From contig NZ_AUXV01000067.1 of assembly GCF_001625575.1 (NCBI RefSeq), positions 1-64,000 on the forward strand: a stretch of 64,000 nt of DNA, read 5' to 3'. The notes beneath the pieces are model-generated. The model saw nothing but the letters and a program-made list of their open reading frames with translations. It was not told the DNA's origin and did no database searches. The DNA is from Pseudoalteromonas luteoviolacea S2607. GTDB lineage: Bacteria > Pseudomonadota > Gammaproteobacteria > Enterobacterales > Alteromonadaceae. A program made the translations under genes and the position numbers. How positions within the stretch are numbered: position 1 is the first letter of the stretch; the number at the start of each line of letters is the position of its first letter. Below are positions 34,369-42,947 of the stretch, one piece after another.

Positions 34369-36558
34369 ATGGCGTCTGAGCAAGAAGATTTTTTGTTTGC
34401 AGATCAAGATGTGTCTCATGAGGCTCAAGAAGCTGCTACAAGCTTTTGGGATGTATTGGTTGTGGATGACGACCCAGAGATCCATTCGGTAACCAAACTG
34501 GCTTTATCTGGTGTGGAATTTTGGGGTCGCACTTTGCGATTCCATCACGCTTACTCTGGTCAAGAAGCTGTAGAGGCGCTGCAAAATAACCCAGATGTAT
34601 GCGTGCTTTTACTAGATGTTGTTATGGAAAGTGATGATGCCGGCCTAAATGTAGTTAAGCAAGTTAGAGAAAATATCGGTAATCACGCTGTACGTATTAT
34701 TTTGCGTACTGGTCAGCCGGGTTATGCGCCTGAAGAAAAAGTGATTCGTGAATATGATATAAACGATTACAAAATGAAGACGGAGTTAACCAGAGGAAAG
34801 CTTGTAACTTCGTTGATGACTGCCATCAGGTCATATCAACAAATTTGTGAACTTGAACAGCAAAGTGTAGCGCTAACCAATATTTTAGAAGCATCGCAAG
34901 CAATCTTAGGTCACACAGATATGGTGTCGTTTAGCCAAGCGGTTGTTAAACAGATAGCGAAGATTATAGGTGCGCAAGAAAACGGTATTGTTGCCGGTAT
35001 TACTAGCAGCTCGCGAGTCATTATCTTTGGTGGGACGCAAAACTATGCTGAGTTTTTTGGCGATGGTCTTGAACAGTTAGATAATGGCCGTGTGATAATG
35101 CAAGTCCAAAACTGTTTTGATCGCGAAGTTCATCAGCACACCGAACATGATATTACGTTTTTATTACAAGGTAAAAGCCGCAGAGCGGCAATTTATATTG
35201 AAGTGGATCATTCCCCTAGCGCTGCTCAATTACAATTTGCAGAGATATTTTTAGCGAATGTGAGTGTTGGTGTAGACAATATAAAGCTGATTAACGAATT
35301 ACGAGATGTTGCTTATAAAGATACACTGACAAGATTACCAAATAGGGCAAATTTCATAGATTCCATTGCTAAATATTACCAACCGGACAATAACTCCCTG
35401 GTATTCGTATTGCTCGATATTGCTCAGTTCTCTGATATTAATAATGGTTTGGGTCAAGAAGTTGGTAATCTACTATTGCTGGCGGTGAAAGAGCGATTGT
35501 GTATTGAATTTCCGGATTGCCAGCTACTATCTCGAATAGGGGCTGATGTATTTGGCTTGCTTTTACCAGCAGGCACTTTTGATGAACAACGTTTTGTTGA
35601 TGCGATTACAGTGCCCTATCAAGTAGGGGAACATGTGCTAACTATGCATTTCCATATTGGCGTGTGTGATCAAGCCGATTTCCATTACGTAGGGTTAGAG
35701 ACGCTCAAACTAGCTTATATCGCGTTAAATCAGGCAAAACAAGCGCGTAAAGTAATTGATAGATACACCCCTGATTTAGAAGAAAAAATGGCTTGGCGTT
35801 TGGGGCTAATTCGGCAACTAAGACAAGATTTTGAATTGAATAAACTAGAGGTGTGGTATCAACCTCAATTTAGCCTGTCTTCAAACAAAGTGATTGGATG
35901 CGAGGCATTGCTGCGTTGGCCGTCTGGTAATGGTGATTATATATCCCCCGGGATATTTGTACCATTGGCTGAAGACTCGGGGCTAATCGTTGATATTGGG
36001 CAATGGGTTTTAGAGCAAGCCTGCAAATTGCAGCAAACATTTATAGAGCGTAGTTTGGACCTGAGTGTTGCGGTTAACGTGTCCGTACCGCAATTTAAAG
36101 TAAATAACTACGCTGAACAAGTCAAAGAAACTATTGTAAGTCATAACGTGGACCCAAGCAAAATTGAACTGGAGGTCACCGAAAGCGTTGTTATGGATGA
36201 AATAACAACGGTAATTGAAACCTTAGGTGAACTACAGTCCTTTGGTGTAGAAGTCGCGATTGATGATTTTGGCACGGGGTTTTCTTCGCTGAGTTACCTT
36301 CAACAATTGCCTTTAGCACGTTTGAAAATAGATAGGGCCTTTGTGAAAGGAATACCAGACACGGACAGTGGCGCTATTGCTGAGCTGGTAATTTCGCTAG
36401 GTCGTCATTTAGGACTGAAGACAATAGCTGAAGGCGTCGAAACGCAAGAGCAAGCACAGTTGCTTAAAGATCTCGGCTGTGATGAAGTACAAGGGTTTTT
36501 ACTCGCCAAACCAATGCCTGAAAAAGAACTTCTACAGTTTTTAAATGATAACGAATAA
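34369..36558 (+). CDS. REC-DUF3369-degenerate GGDEF-EAL cyclic-di-GMP phosphodiesterase
   Basis: A cytoplasmic protein of 729 residues that should hydrolyse c-di-GMP. A receiver domain (about 27-150) has Asp33-Asp35 and phosphoacceptor Asp83 (LLLDVVMESDD). A DUF3369 domain follows (about 150-310), then a GGDEF-like domain in which the signature is replaced by RIGADVF, so it cannot be a cyclase. The EAL domain (about 480-725) keeps CEALLRW, an NVSV segment, ELEVTES, the AIDDFGTGFSSLSY loop, LKIDRAF and AEGVET, so it looks active. AAGGTGG precedes the ATG. No kinase is adjacent, so the phosphodonor is an orphan or remote kinase. Confidence 0.93.
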   Translation: MASEQEDFLFADQDVSHEAQEAATSFWDVLVVDDDPEIHSVTKLALSGVEFWGRTLRFHHAYSGQEAVEALQNNPDVCVLLLDVVMESDDAGLNVVKQVRENIGNHAVRIILRTGQPGYAPEEKVIREYDINDYKMKTELTRGKLVTSLMTAIRSYQQICELEQQSVALTNILEASQAILGHTDMVSFSQAVVKQIAKIIGAQENGIVAGITSSSRVIIFGGTQNYAEFFGDGLEQLDNGRVIMQVQNCFDREVHQHTEHDITFLLQGKSRRAAIYIEVDHSPSAAQLQFAEIFLANVSVGVDNIKLINELRDVAYKDTLTRLPNRANFIDSIAKYYQPDNNSLVFVLLDIAQFSDINNGLGQEVGNLLLLAVKERLCIEFPDCQLLSRIGADVFGLLLPAGTFDEQRFVDAITVPYQVGEHVLTMHFHIGVCDQADFHYVGLETLKLAYIALNQAKQARKVIDRYTPDLEEKMAWRLGLIRQLRQDFELNKLEVWYQPQFSLSSNKVIGCEALLRWPSGNGDYISPGIFVPLAEDSGLIVDIGQWVLEQACKLQQTFIERSLDLSVAVNVSVPQFKVNNYAEQVKETIVSHNVDPSKIELEVTESVVMDEITTVIETLGELQSFGVEVAIDDFGTGFSSLSYLQQLPLARLKIDRAFVKGIPDTDSGAIAELVISLGRHLGLKTIAEGVETQEQAQLLKDLGCDEVQGFLLAKPMPEKELLQFLNDNE

Positions 36559-36916
36559 TAAAATCTTAATTTAGGTGTTGGCATTCGCTGCACCTTCTTA
36601 TTATATCCCCATCAAACTTTTTTTAATTATTTATTCTTTTTATTCACCAATGAAATTATAAATTTATTTATATGGCAATCGTTTGAATAAGCAGATGTAT
36701 ATAAATATTTTTATTTTTTGCAATAATCTTTATTTTTTTTAAAGTGCATTTCTGCGCTGTTTTATACGTTTACAGGTTTTTTTAAGTAATATATGTAATG
36801 TACCCATTTACATGCTGTTGACTGTGAGAGTCTAAATTAGTAACTTCTATAACGTGGGATGAAGATATTTCACATGTACTATAAAAAAAACGTAATTTTT
36901 TAATAAGGAAATATCA
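36559..36916. other. AT-rich promoter region of the TonB receptor
   Basis: 358 bp with very high AT content (many T and A runs) and no open frame worth calling. AAGGA lies about 8 nt before the receptor ATG. I see no clear Fur or other operator, so the nutrient signal cannot be read from sequence. Confidence 0.5.
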
Positions 36917-39823
36917 ATGAGATACTCTAAACTGTCTCAATCGATCAAGACCTCGTTAATCGCGGGTTCTATTTTAACAACAGGTTTTTCACAATTAGCA
37001 GTCGCTGAAGAAGCCGGTGCTGAAGGCAAGGTTGAACGTATTGAGGTAACCGGAAGCCGTATTAAACGTATCGCAATGGAAGGGGCTAGTCCAGTCACAA
37101 CCGTTACTGCTGAAGATATTAAAGTTGCGGGTATCACACGTGTTGAAGACATGTTAAATGATATGCCTGCAGTGTTTGCAGGCCAAACATCTGGTACAGC
37201 GAATGGTGCAACTGGTACAGCAACGGTTGATTTACGTAACTTAGGCCCTGAACGTACTTTGGTTTTATTAAACGGTCGTCGCTTACCAGCTGGTTCTCCA
37301 TCAGCAGGTGGTATCGGTGCGGATTTGAACCAAATTCCAGCGGCATTGGTTAAGCGTGTTGATGTACTAACGGGTGGTTCATCTGCAACCTATGGTTCTG
37401 ATGCGGTCGCAGGTGTTGTTAACTTTATTCTTAAAGATGACTTCGAAGGCTTCCAGTTCGAATACCAAGGTAGTTTATATCAGCATAATAACGACCATGG
37501 CGATATGCAGCGAGCTGTAAATGAGCGAGGTTTTGCTCTTCCTGAATCAAACGTTTCTGATGGTCAAGCTGATGATTTCACCGTTATTGTCGGTGCAAAC
37601 TCAGCTGATGGTCGCGGTAATGTGACAGCTTACGCTTCATTCCGTGAAATAGAGGCCATTACTCAAGATAGCCGTGACTACAGTGCGTGTGCTATGAATA
37701 TCAATGATGAAGGCGTGCGCCAGTGTGGTGGTTCAGGTACTATTCCTGAAGGTCGTATCATCGCTGGTGATGCAAGCTTAATGATGGATGGTCACACTTT
37801 CAAAGACTACGATGGTACTTTGTACAACTATGGTCCACTGAATTACTTCCAGCGTCCGGATAAAAGAAAAACGTTTGGTTTACTAGGTCACTATGACTTG
37901 TCTGATAACCATACTTTTTATACTGAAATGAGTTATATGGACAACAGAACAGTTGCGCAGATAGCCCCTTCAGGTTCATTCTTCCGACCAATTGATTTAG
38001 CATGTAATAACCCGCTACTTTCAGAACAACAAGTTCAAAAGCTATGTACAGATCAAGGTTTTGGTGCTGACCACGTATTCTCTGGTGATAATGCTGCGTT
38101 GGCTGTAAAACGTAACGTTGAAGGTGGTCCTCGTCAAGATGATAGACGTCATACCTCGACTCGCTTTGTATTTGGTGTGCGTGGTGAAATTAATGACTAC
38201 TGGACATACGATGCTTACATGAACTTTGGTGAAGTAGCTTACGTTCAAACATATGATAATGATCTTTCTATTCAGCGCATTACACGTGCATTAGATGCTG
38301 TTAGAGATAATGATGGTAATGTTGTATGTAAATCAGTGGTTGATGGTAGCGATCCAAACTGTGTACCTTGGAATATTTTTAACAGAGACCAAATAACTCA
38401 AGACCAATTAGATTACCTAATTGTACCTCTTTACTCTCGTGGTGAAACTAAGAATAAACAAATCAGTGGTTTCGTTTCAGGTGATTTGACTGACTACGGT
38501 GTCGTAGTACCAGGTGCTACTACAGGTGTTGGTATTGTTTTAGGTCTTGAACATCGTCGCGAATTTATTTCATTACGTCCTGACCAAAACTTCCTAAGTG
38601 GTGACGGTGCAGGTCAAGGTGGCCCTACTACTGGTGTAACTGGTGAGTATGACGTTGATGAATTCTTTATGGAATTAAATGTTCCTGTAATTGAAGACAC
38701 GTCTTATGTTGATTATGTTACTCTAGAACTAGGTTATCGTTACTCTGATTATTCAACTGACAAACAAACTGATACTTACAAGTTTGCGGTTGACACAAGA
38801 GTTAGTGAGGACTTTGGTTTCCGTGCAAGTTACCAGCGAGCAGTTCGTGCAGGTAACGTACGCGAGCTATTCCGCCCAGCAGGCATGAACTTATTCAACT
38901 GGGATGAGGATCCGTGTGGACCTGGAAAAACGCTCACTCTTGCAGAGTGTCAACGTACTGGACTTCCAGCAGGTCAATATGGTGCGGCTATCCTAGACAA
39001 CCCTGCAGGTCAGTACAACACAATTGAAGGTGGTAACCCAGCTCTAGAGCCGGAAGAGTCAGATACTGTTTCATTTGGTTTGTTATATTCACCTTCATTT
39101 GTTGAAGGGCTAGATATCACTTTAGATTACTTCGATATTACAGTGGAAAAAGCGATACAGAGCATTCCTGCTGCTACTATTCACGACAAGTGTGCTAAAG
39201 GTGTAGACGAGCTATGTGATCTAATCAATCGTGGTTCTGGCCGCGGTGACTTATGGATTGGTACATCGGCTATCACAGCTACAGATACTAACATCGGTTC
39301 TGTAAAGACTTCAGGTATTGATATCAACACTACATACAACTATTCTCTAAACGATATGGGTAATTTACGCTTTGCTCTTATCGGTACTTACTTAGAGAAG
39401 TATGAAATTGAGAATATTCCTGGCGACAGACCTGATGATTGTGCTGGTTACTGGGATCGTGCTGTTTGTGAAGTTCCAGCTCCAAAAGTACGTGCAAACC
39501 TAGTTACGACTTGGTCAACACCATGGGATACAAACATCACAGCTACTGTTCGCCATTACGGAAAAGTAGACGAATATACGGTAGTGAATAACACTGTTGT
39601 AAATGGACCGACTACTTTAAACGGAAAAACTTATTTTGATTTAGCTGCTACTTGGAATGCAACAGATCATCTTACGTTTAGAGCGGGCATCAAGAACCTA
39701 TTTGACGTAACTCCGCCTCTAGTACCAAATGGTCCTTCTGGTGACGCAAATGGTAATACGTACCCAGGTCAATATGACGCACTAGGTCGCTATCTATTTG
39801 CTGGATTTACATTTACGATGTAA
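36917..39823 (+). CDS. TonB-dependent outer-membrane receptor
   Basis: A TonB-dependent transporter of 968 residues, importing a substrate too large for porins. A signal peptide (about 1-30) is followed by the TonB box region (VERIEVTGSRIKR) and a plug domain with VDLRNLGPERTLVLLNGRRL, VKRVDVLTGGSSATYGSDAV and GVVNFILK. The barrel contains the TBDR signature VRAGNVRELFRPAG and EGGNPALEPEESDTVSFGL, and ends in a terminal aromatic strand (YLFAGFTFTM). The sequence type is the large oligopeptide/carbohydrate receptor class common in Alteromonadales. No periplasmic binding protein or enzyme is adjacent, so the ligand is unknown. Confidence 0.94.
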   Translation: MRYSKLSQSIKTSLIAGSILTTGFSQLAVAEEAGAEGKVERIEVTGSRIKRIAMEGASPVTTVTAEDIKVAGITRVEDMLNDMPAVFAGQTSGTANGATGTATVDLRNLGPERTLVLLNGRRLPAGSPSAGGIGADLNQIPAALVKRVDVLTGGSSATYGSDAVAGVVNFILKDDFEGFQFEYQGSLYQHNNDHGDMQRAVNERGFALPESNVSDGQADDFTVIVGANSADGRGNVTAYASFREIEAITQDSRDYSACAMNINDEGVRQCGGSGTIPEGRIIAGDASLMMDGHTFKDYDGTLYNYGPLNYFQRPDKRKTFGLLGHYDLSDNHTFYTEMSYMDNRTVAQIAPSGSFFRPIDLACNNPLLSEQQVQKLCTDQGFGADHVFSGDNAALAVKRNVEGGPRQDDRRHTSTRFVFGVRGEINDYWTYDAYMNFGEVAYVQTYDNDLSIQRITRALDAVRDNDGNVVCKSVVDGSDPNCVPWNIFNRDQITQDQLDYLIVPLYSRGETKNKQISGFVSGDLTDYGVVVPGATTGVGIVLGLEHRREFISLRPDQNFLSGDGAGQGGPTTGVTGEYDVDEFFMELNVPVIEDTSYVDYVTLELGYRYSDYSTDKQTDTYKFAVDTRVSEDFGFRASYQRAVRAGNVRELFRPAGMNLFNWDEDPCGPGKTLTLAECQRTGLPAGQYGAAILDNPAGQYNTIEGGNPALEPEESDTVSFGLLYSPSFVEGLDITLDYFDITVEKAIQSIPAATIHDKCAKGVDELCDLINRGSGRGDLWIGTSAITATDTNIGSVKTSGIDINTTYNYSLNDMGNLRFALIGTYLEKYEIENIPGDRPDDCAGYWDRAVCEVPAPKVRANLVTTWSTPWDTNITATVRHYGKVDEYTVVNNTVVNGPTTLNGKTYFDLAATWNATDHLTFRAGIKNLFDVTPPLVPNGPSGDANGNTYPGQYDALGRYLFAGFTFTM

Positions 39824-39840
39824 TTCGATTTATAGCCAAA

Positions 39841-39868
39841 AAGCCCAGTTTATATACTGGGCTTTTTT
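39841..39868 (+). terminator. Rho-independent terminator of the TonB receptor
   Basis: AAGCCCAGT (39841-39849) / ACTGGGCTT (39856-39864) with a TTATAT loop and a T-run to 39868. Confidence 0.92.
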
Positions 39869-40065
39869 GTTCTCGTAAATCATAAAGAGCAGACTGAGGC
39901 ATATTCTTATATGTTATGCGATTATTTAAATGGTGAACTATGATAGATAGCACATTCGGCAGGCTGCTGCGGTATAGGAAGTCTAATTAAATGTTTGGGA
40001 GGGTTATGTTTGGAAAGAGCTATAGTTAAAAAGTAACGAAAATATAGCTCCTAATTATTGAACCG

Positions 40066-40317
40066 TTAGCCGTCTTGCTGCCCCACACTCGTGCTTCTTG
40101 TACGTAGCATTTCTTTAGCTTCAGCTTCATCACGTTCAATTTGCTCTTTCGTACGGCAGCGCTTTTTGGTAAAGCGAGTGCCTGTGACCGCTTCTCTGTC
40201 ACAAATTAGTCCGCTTCTTGCATTCGAATTCTTTTCAACCGATGATCGTGTATCTGAAGACGTCGAGCTACAACCCGCCATTAGAGCTATTAATATTGAT
40301 ATAGGTACTATTTTCAT
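40066..40317 (-). CDS. Small lipoprotein with Cys pair
   Basis: An 83-residue lipoprotein. The lipobox is LMAGC with Cys16. A Ser-rich linker follows, then a short conserved-looking core GLICDREAVTGTRFTKKRC with two Cys 16 residues apart, probably a disulphide, and a charged helix (KEQIERDEAEAKEML). I have seen this CxxxxVTGTRxxxxxC pattern in other proteobacterial small proteins without known function. AAGGA lies 6-7 nt before the ATG. It is alone, between the TonB receptor and ygiQ. Confidence 0.75.
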   Translation of the reverse strand: MKIVPISILIALMAGCSSTSSDTRSSVEKNSNARSGLICDREAVTGTRFTKKRCRTKEQIERDEAEAKEMLRTRSTSVGQQDG

Positions 40318-40684
40318 ACCAAATTCCTTCTATATTTGTAATTGTAGTTTATTTAGTTATGACCAAAAGAACTATTGCTAAATCCTATCAGGACATTGTT
40401 CTACCATAACTAGATTTTTGGACTATAACAACCAGATAAACACCAAGGATAAGTATCCTCGATATTTACATTAATTTGTTCATATACAATTGTGTGATCA
40501 AAATTGTACACAGGTAGATTGAGAGCGCCGTTTTAGATGCCAATTTACTAGGCTGTGAATGTGAATATAAATTTATTTATTAGGCGAGAGGCGTGTTGTA
40601 GCTAAGAAGCTAAGAAAAAAGTTATGTGAGAGATGCCCCATTCGAGATATAATCTGGATCTTTTTCACTCAGAGCCGTCACTCT
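40318..40684. other. Intergenic region between lipoprotein and ygiQ
   Basis: 367 bp holding divergent promoters. I see no gene or clear operator. TGTGATCAAAATTGTACAC near 40495 is a partial dyad but fits no consensus I can name well. Confidence 0.4.
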
Positions 40685-42898
40685 ATGAACACTTCTAAAG
40701 CTGCACCGCTTCAAGCTGAGCGTTCGCTTTTTTCTTACCCTAAATATTGGGCCGAATGCTATGGACCCGCGCCTTTTTTGCCGACTTGTCGTGCCGAAAT
40801 GGATGCACTTGGCTGGGATAGCTGCGATATTATTATTGTCACTGGAGATGCTTATGTCGATCACCCTAGTTTCGGCATGGCAGTGATTGGACGAGTGTTA
40901 GAAGCGCAAGGGTTTCGCGTAGGAATTATTGCGCAACCAGACTGGTCAGACAAAAGTGCTTTTGAGTCTCTAGGTAAGCCTAATTTATTTTTTGGCGTGA
41001 CTGCTGGCAATATGGACTCAATGATAAACCGTTATACGGCAGAGAAACGTATTCGTCATGATGATGCTTATACCCCAGGTAATATTGGTGGTAAGCGTCC
41101 AGATCGCGCTGTTGTGGTTTACAGCCAAAGGTGTCGAGAGGCATTCAAGGATATACCAGTTATTATTGGCGGTATTGAAGCAAGTTTACGTCGCATTGCT
41201 CACTATGATTACTGGCAAGAAAAAGTGCGCCGTAGTGTCATTTTTGATGCAAAAGCCGATATCCTCATCTATGGTAATGCAGAACGACCTTTGGTCGAAG
41301 TAGCGCATCGTATTGCCAATGGCGAGTCTATCGAAACGATTCAAGATGTGCGTGGCACAGCGGTTATTCGTAAACAGCCGCTGGAAGGGTGGCGCGGGAG
41401 CGACTCAACGGCGATTGATAAAGTTGGTAAAATTGACCCAATTCCAAATCCGTATGGCGCGGATGACATGGGGTGCAGCAAGTCTGAATTTGCTAAAGCA
41501 GGCATAGACTTAAAAGCAGATTTAGCTAAGCCCATAACCGTACAGCCTCCGCGTTTAAAGCCTTGGGAAAAAGTCTATGTTAAGTTGCCTGCTTTTGAGC
41601 AGGTGAGTGTCAACAAACCTTTATATGCACATGCATCGCGTATATTGCATCAAGAAACCAACCCCGGCTGTGCAAGGGCGTTATTTCAACGTCACGGCGA
41701 TCGTTCGGTGTGGGTAAACCCTCCTGCATTTCCGCTTGAAACCGAAGAGATGGACTATGTATTTGGCTTGCCGTATCAGCGTATTCCACACCCTGTTTAC
41801 GGGGAGGATAAAATACCAGCATATGACATGATCAAAACTTCGGTGAATATTATGCGCGGATGTTTTGGAGGCTGCAGTTTCTGCTCTATTACGGAGCATG
41901 AAGGGCGTATAATTCAGAGCCGCTCAGAAGAGTCTATCATAGAAGAGATTGAGCAAATTAGAGACAAAGTGCCGGGCTTTACAGGGGTCATCTCTGATTT
42001 AGGTGGGCCGACAGCCAATATGTACAAATTGCGCTGCAAAAGCAAAAAAGCAGAAAGCACTTGTCGGCGTTTATCATGTGTTTACCCCGATATCTGTAAA
42101 CATATGGATACTGACCACACGCCAACCATTGAGTTGTATCGAAAAGCGCGTGATGTCGAAGGCGTAAAGAAGATCTTAATTGCATCAGGTGTTCGTTACG
42201 ATCTTGCAATTGAAGATCCTCGCTACGTGAAGGAGTTAGTTTCTCACCATGTCGGCGGGTATTTAAAAATTGCGCCAGAACATACCGAGACGGGGCCGCT
42301 ATCTAAAATGATGAAACCAGGTATGGGAGCTTATGACAAGTTCAAAGAGCTATTTGATAAGTACTCTAAAGAAGCAGGGAAAAAGCAGTATTTAATACCA
42401 TACTTTATCTCTGCCCATCCGGGTACAACGGACGAAGACATGGTCAATATGGCGCTATGGTTAAAAGCGCATGACTTCAAATTAGATCAGGTGCAAAATT
42501 TTTATCCGTCACCGATGGCTAATGCGACAACCATTTACCACACGGAGATGAACTCACTGCGTAATATTAAGAATAACCACGAGGAAGTACCTGTACCGAA
42601 AGGCGCACGTCAGCGTCGCTTGCATAAAGCCATTTTGCGCTATCACGACCCCGCTGGTTGGCCTATGATCCGTGAGGCACTCAAAGAGATGGGTAAAGCA
42701 CATCTAATTGGAAGAAGGCCTGAATGTTTAGTGCCAGAGGAAAATAGCAGGGAGCGACATAGTAAAGGTGGCAATAAGCGCAGTAATAGGGCATTGACCA
42801 AACACACTGGTTTTAGCCAGTTTAATAACGCGAATACTAAGCCAAGAGTAGGGAAAAATAAGCGTAAGCCAAATAATAAAAAACCGACTCAGCACTGA
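40685..42898 (+). CDS. ygiQ: YgiQ family radical SAM protein
   Basis: A large radical-SAM enzyme of 737 residues, near the E. coli YgiQ length of 739. It carries an N-terminal DUF3362-type extension, a cobalamin-like N-terminal fold (DIIIVTGDAYVDHPSFG) and the cluster motif CFGGCSFCS (about residues 398-406). The C-terminal part has KIAPEHTETGPLSKMMKPG and QNFYPSPMANATTIYHTEMN, diagnostic of YgiQ. The reaction is not established. The last 40 residues are Lys/Asn/Arg-rich (NKGGNKRSNRAL-like). The gene ends at a strong bidirectional terminator. Confidence 0.93.
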   Translation: MNTSKAAPLQAERSLFSYPKYWAECYGPAPFLPTCRAEMDALGWDSCDIIIVTGDAYVDHPSFGMAVIGRVLEAQGFRVGIIAQPDWSDKSAFESLGKPNLFFGVTAGNMDSMINRYTAEKRIRHDDAYTPGNIGGKRPDRAVVVYSQRCREAFKDIPVIIGGIEASLRRIAHYDYWQEKVRRSVIFDAKADILIYGNAERPLVEVAHRIANGESIETIQDVRGTAVIRKQPLEGWRGSDSTAIDKVGKIDPIPNPYGADDMGCSKSEFAKAGIDLKADLAKPITVQPPRLKPWEKVYVKLPAFEQVSVNKPLYAHASRILHQETNPGCARALFQRHGDRSVWVNPPAFPLETEEMDYVFGLPYQRIPHPVYGEDKIPAYDMIKTSVNIMRGCFGGCSFCSITEHEGRIIQSRSEESIIEEIEQIRDKVPGFTGVISDLGGPTANMYKLRCKSKKAESTCRRLSCVYPDICKHMDTDHTPTIELYRKARDVEGVKKILIASGVRYDLAIEDPRYVKELVSHHVGGYLKIAPEHTETGPLSKMMKPGMGAYDKFKELFDKYSKEAGKKQYLIPYFISAHPGTTDEDMVNMALWLKAHDFKLDQVQNFYPSPMANATTIYHTEMNSLRNIKNNHEEVPVPKGARQRRLHKAILRYHDPAGWPMIREALKEMGKAHLIGRRPECLVPEENSRERHSKGGNKRSNRALTKHTGFSQFNNANTKPRVGKNKRKPNNKKPTQH

Positions 42899-42901
42899 TA
42901 A

Positions 42902-42927
42902 AAAAGCCGCTTTTATAAGCGGCTTTT
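42902..42927. terminator. Bidirectional terminator between ygiQ and S9 peptidase
   Basis: AAAAGCCGCTT / AAGCGGCTTTT with a TTAT loop. The A-run on the left and T-run on the right serve both convergent genes. Confidence 0.93.
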
Positions 42928-42947
42928 TCTTTGTAAGCAATGAGTAT

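Noticed and set aside
40091..40381. 96-codon plus-strand frame opposite the small lipoprotein
   Set aside because: It is antisense to a gene with lipobox and ribosome site.
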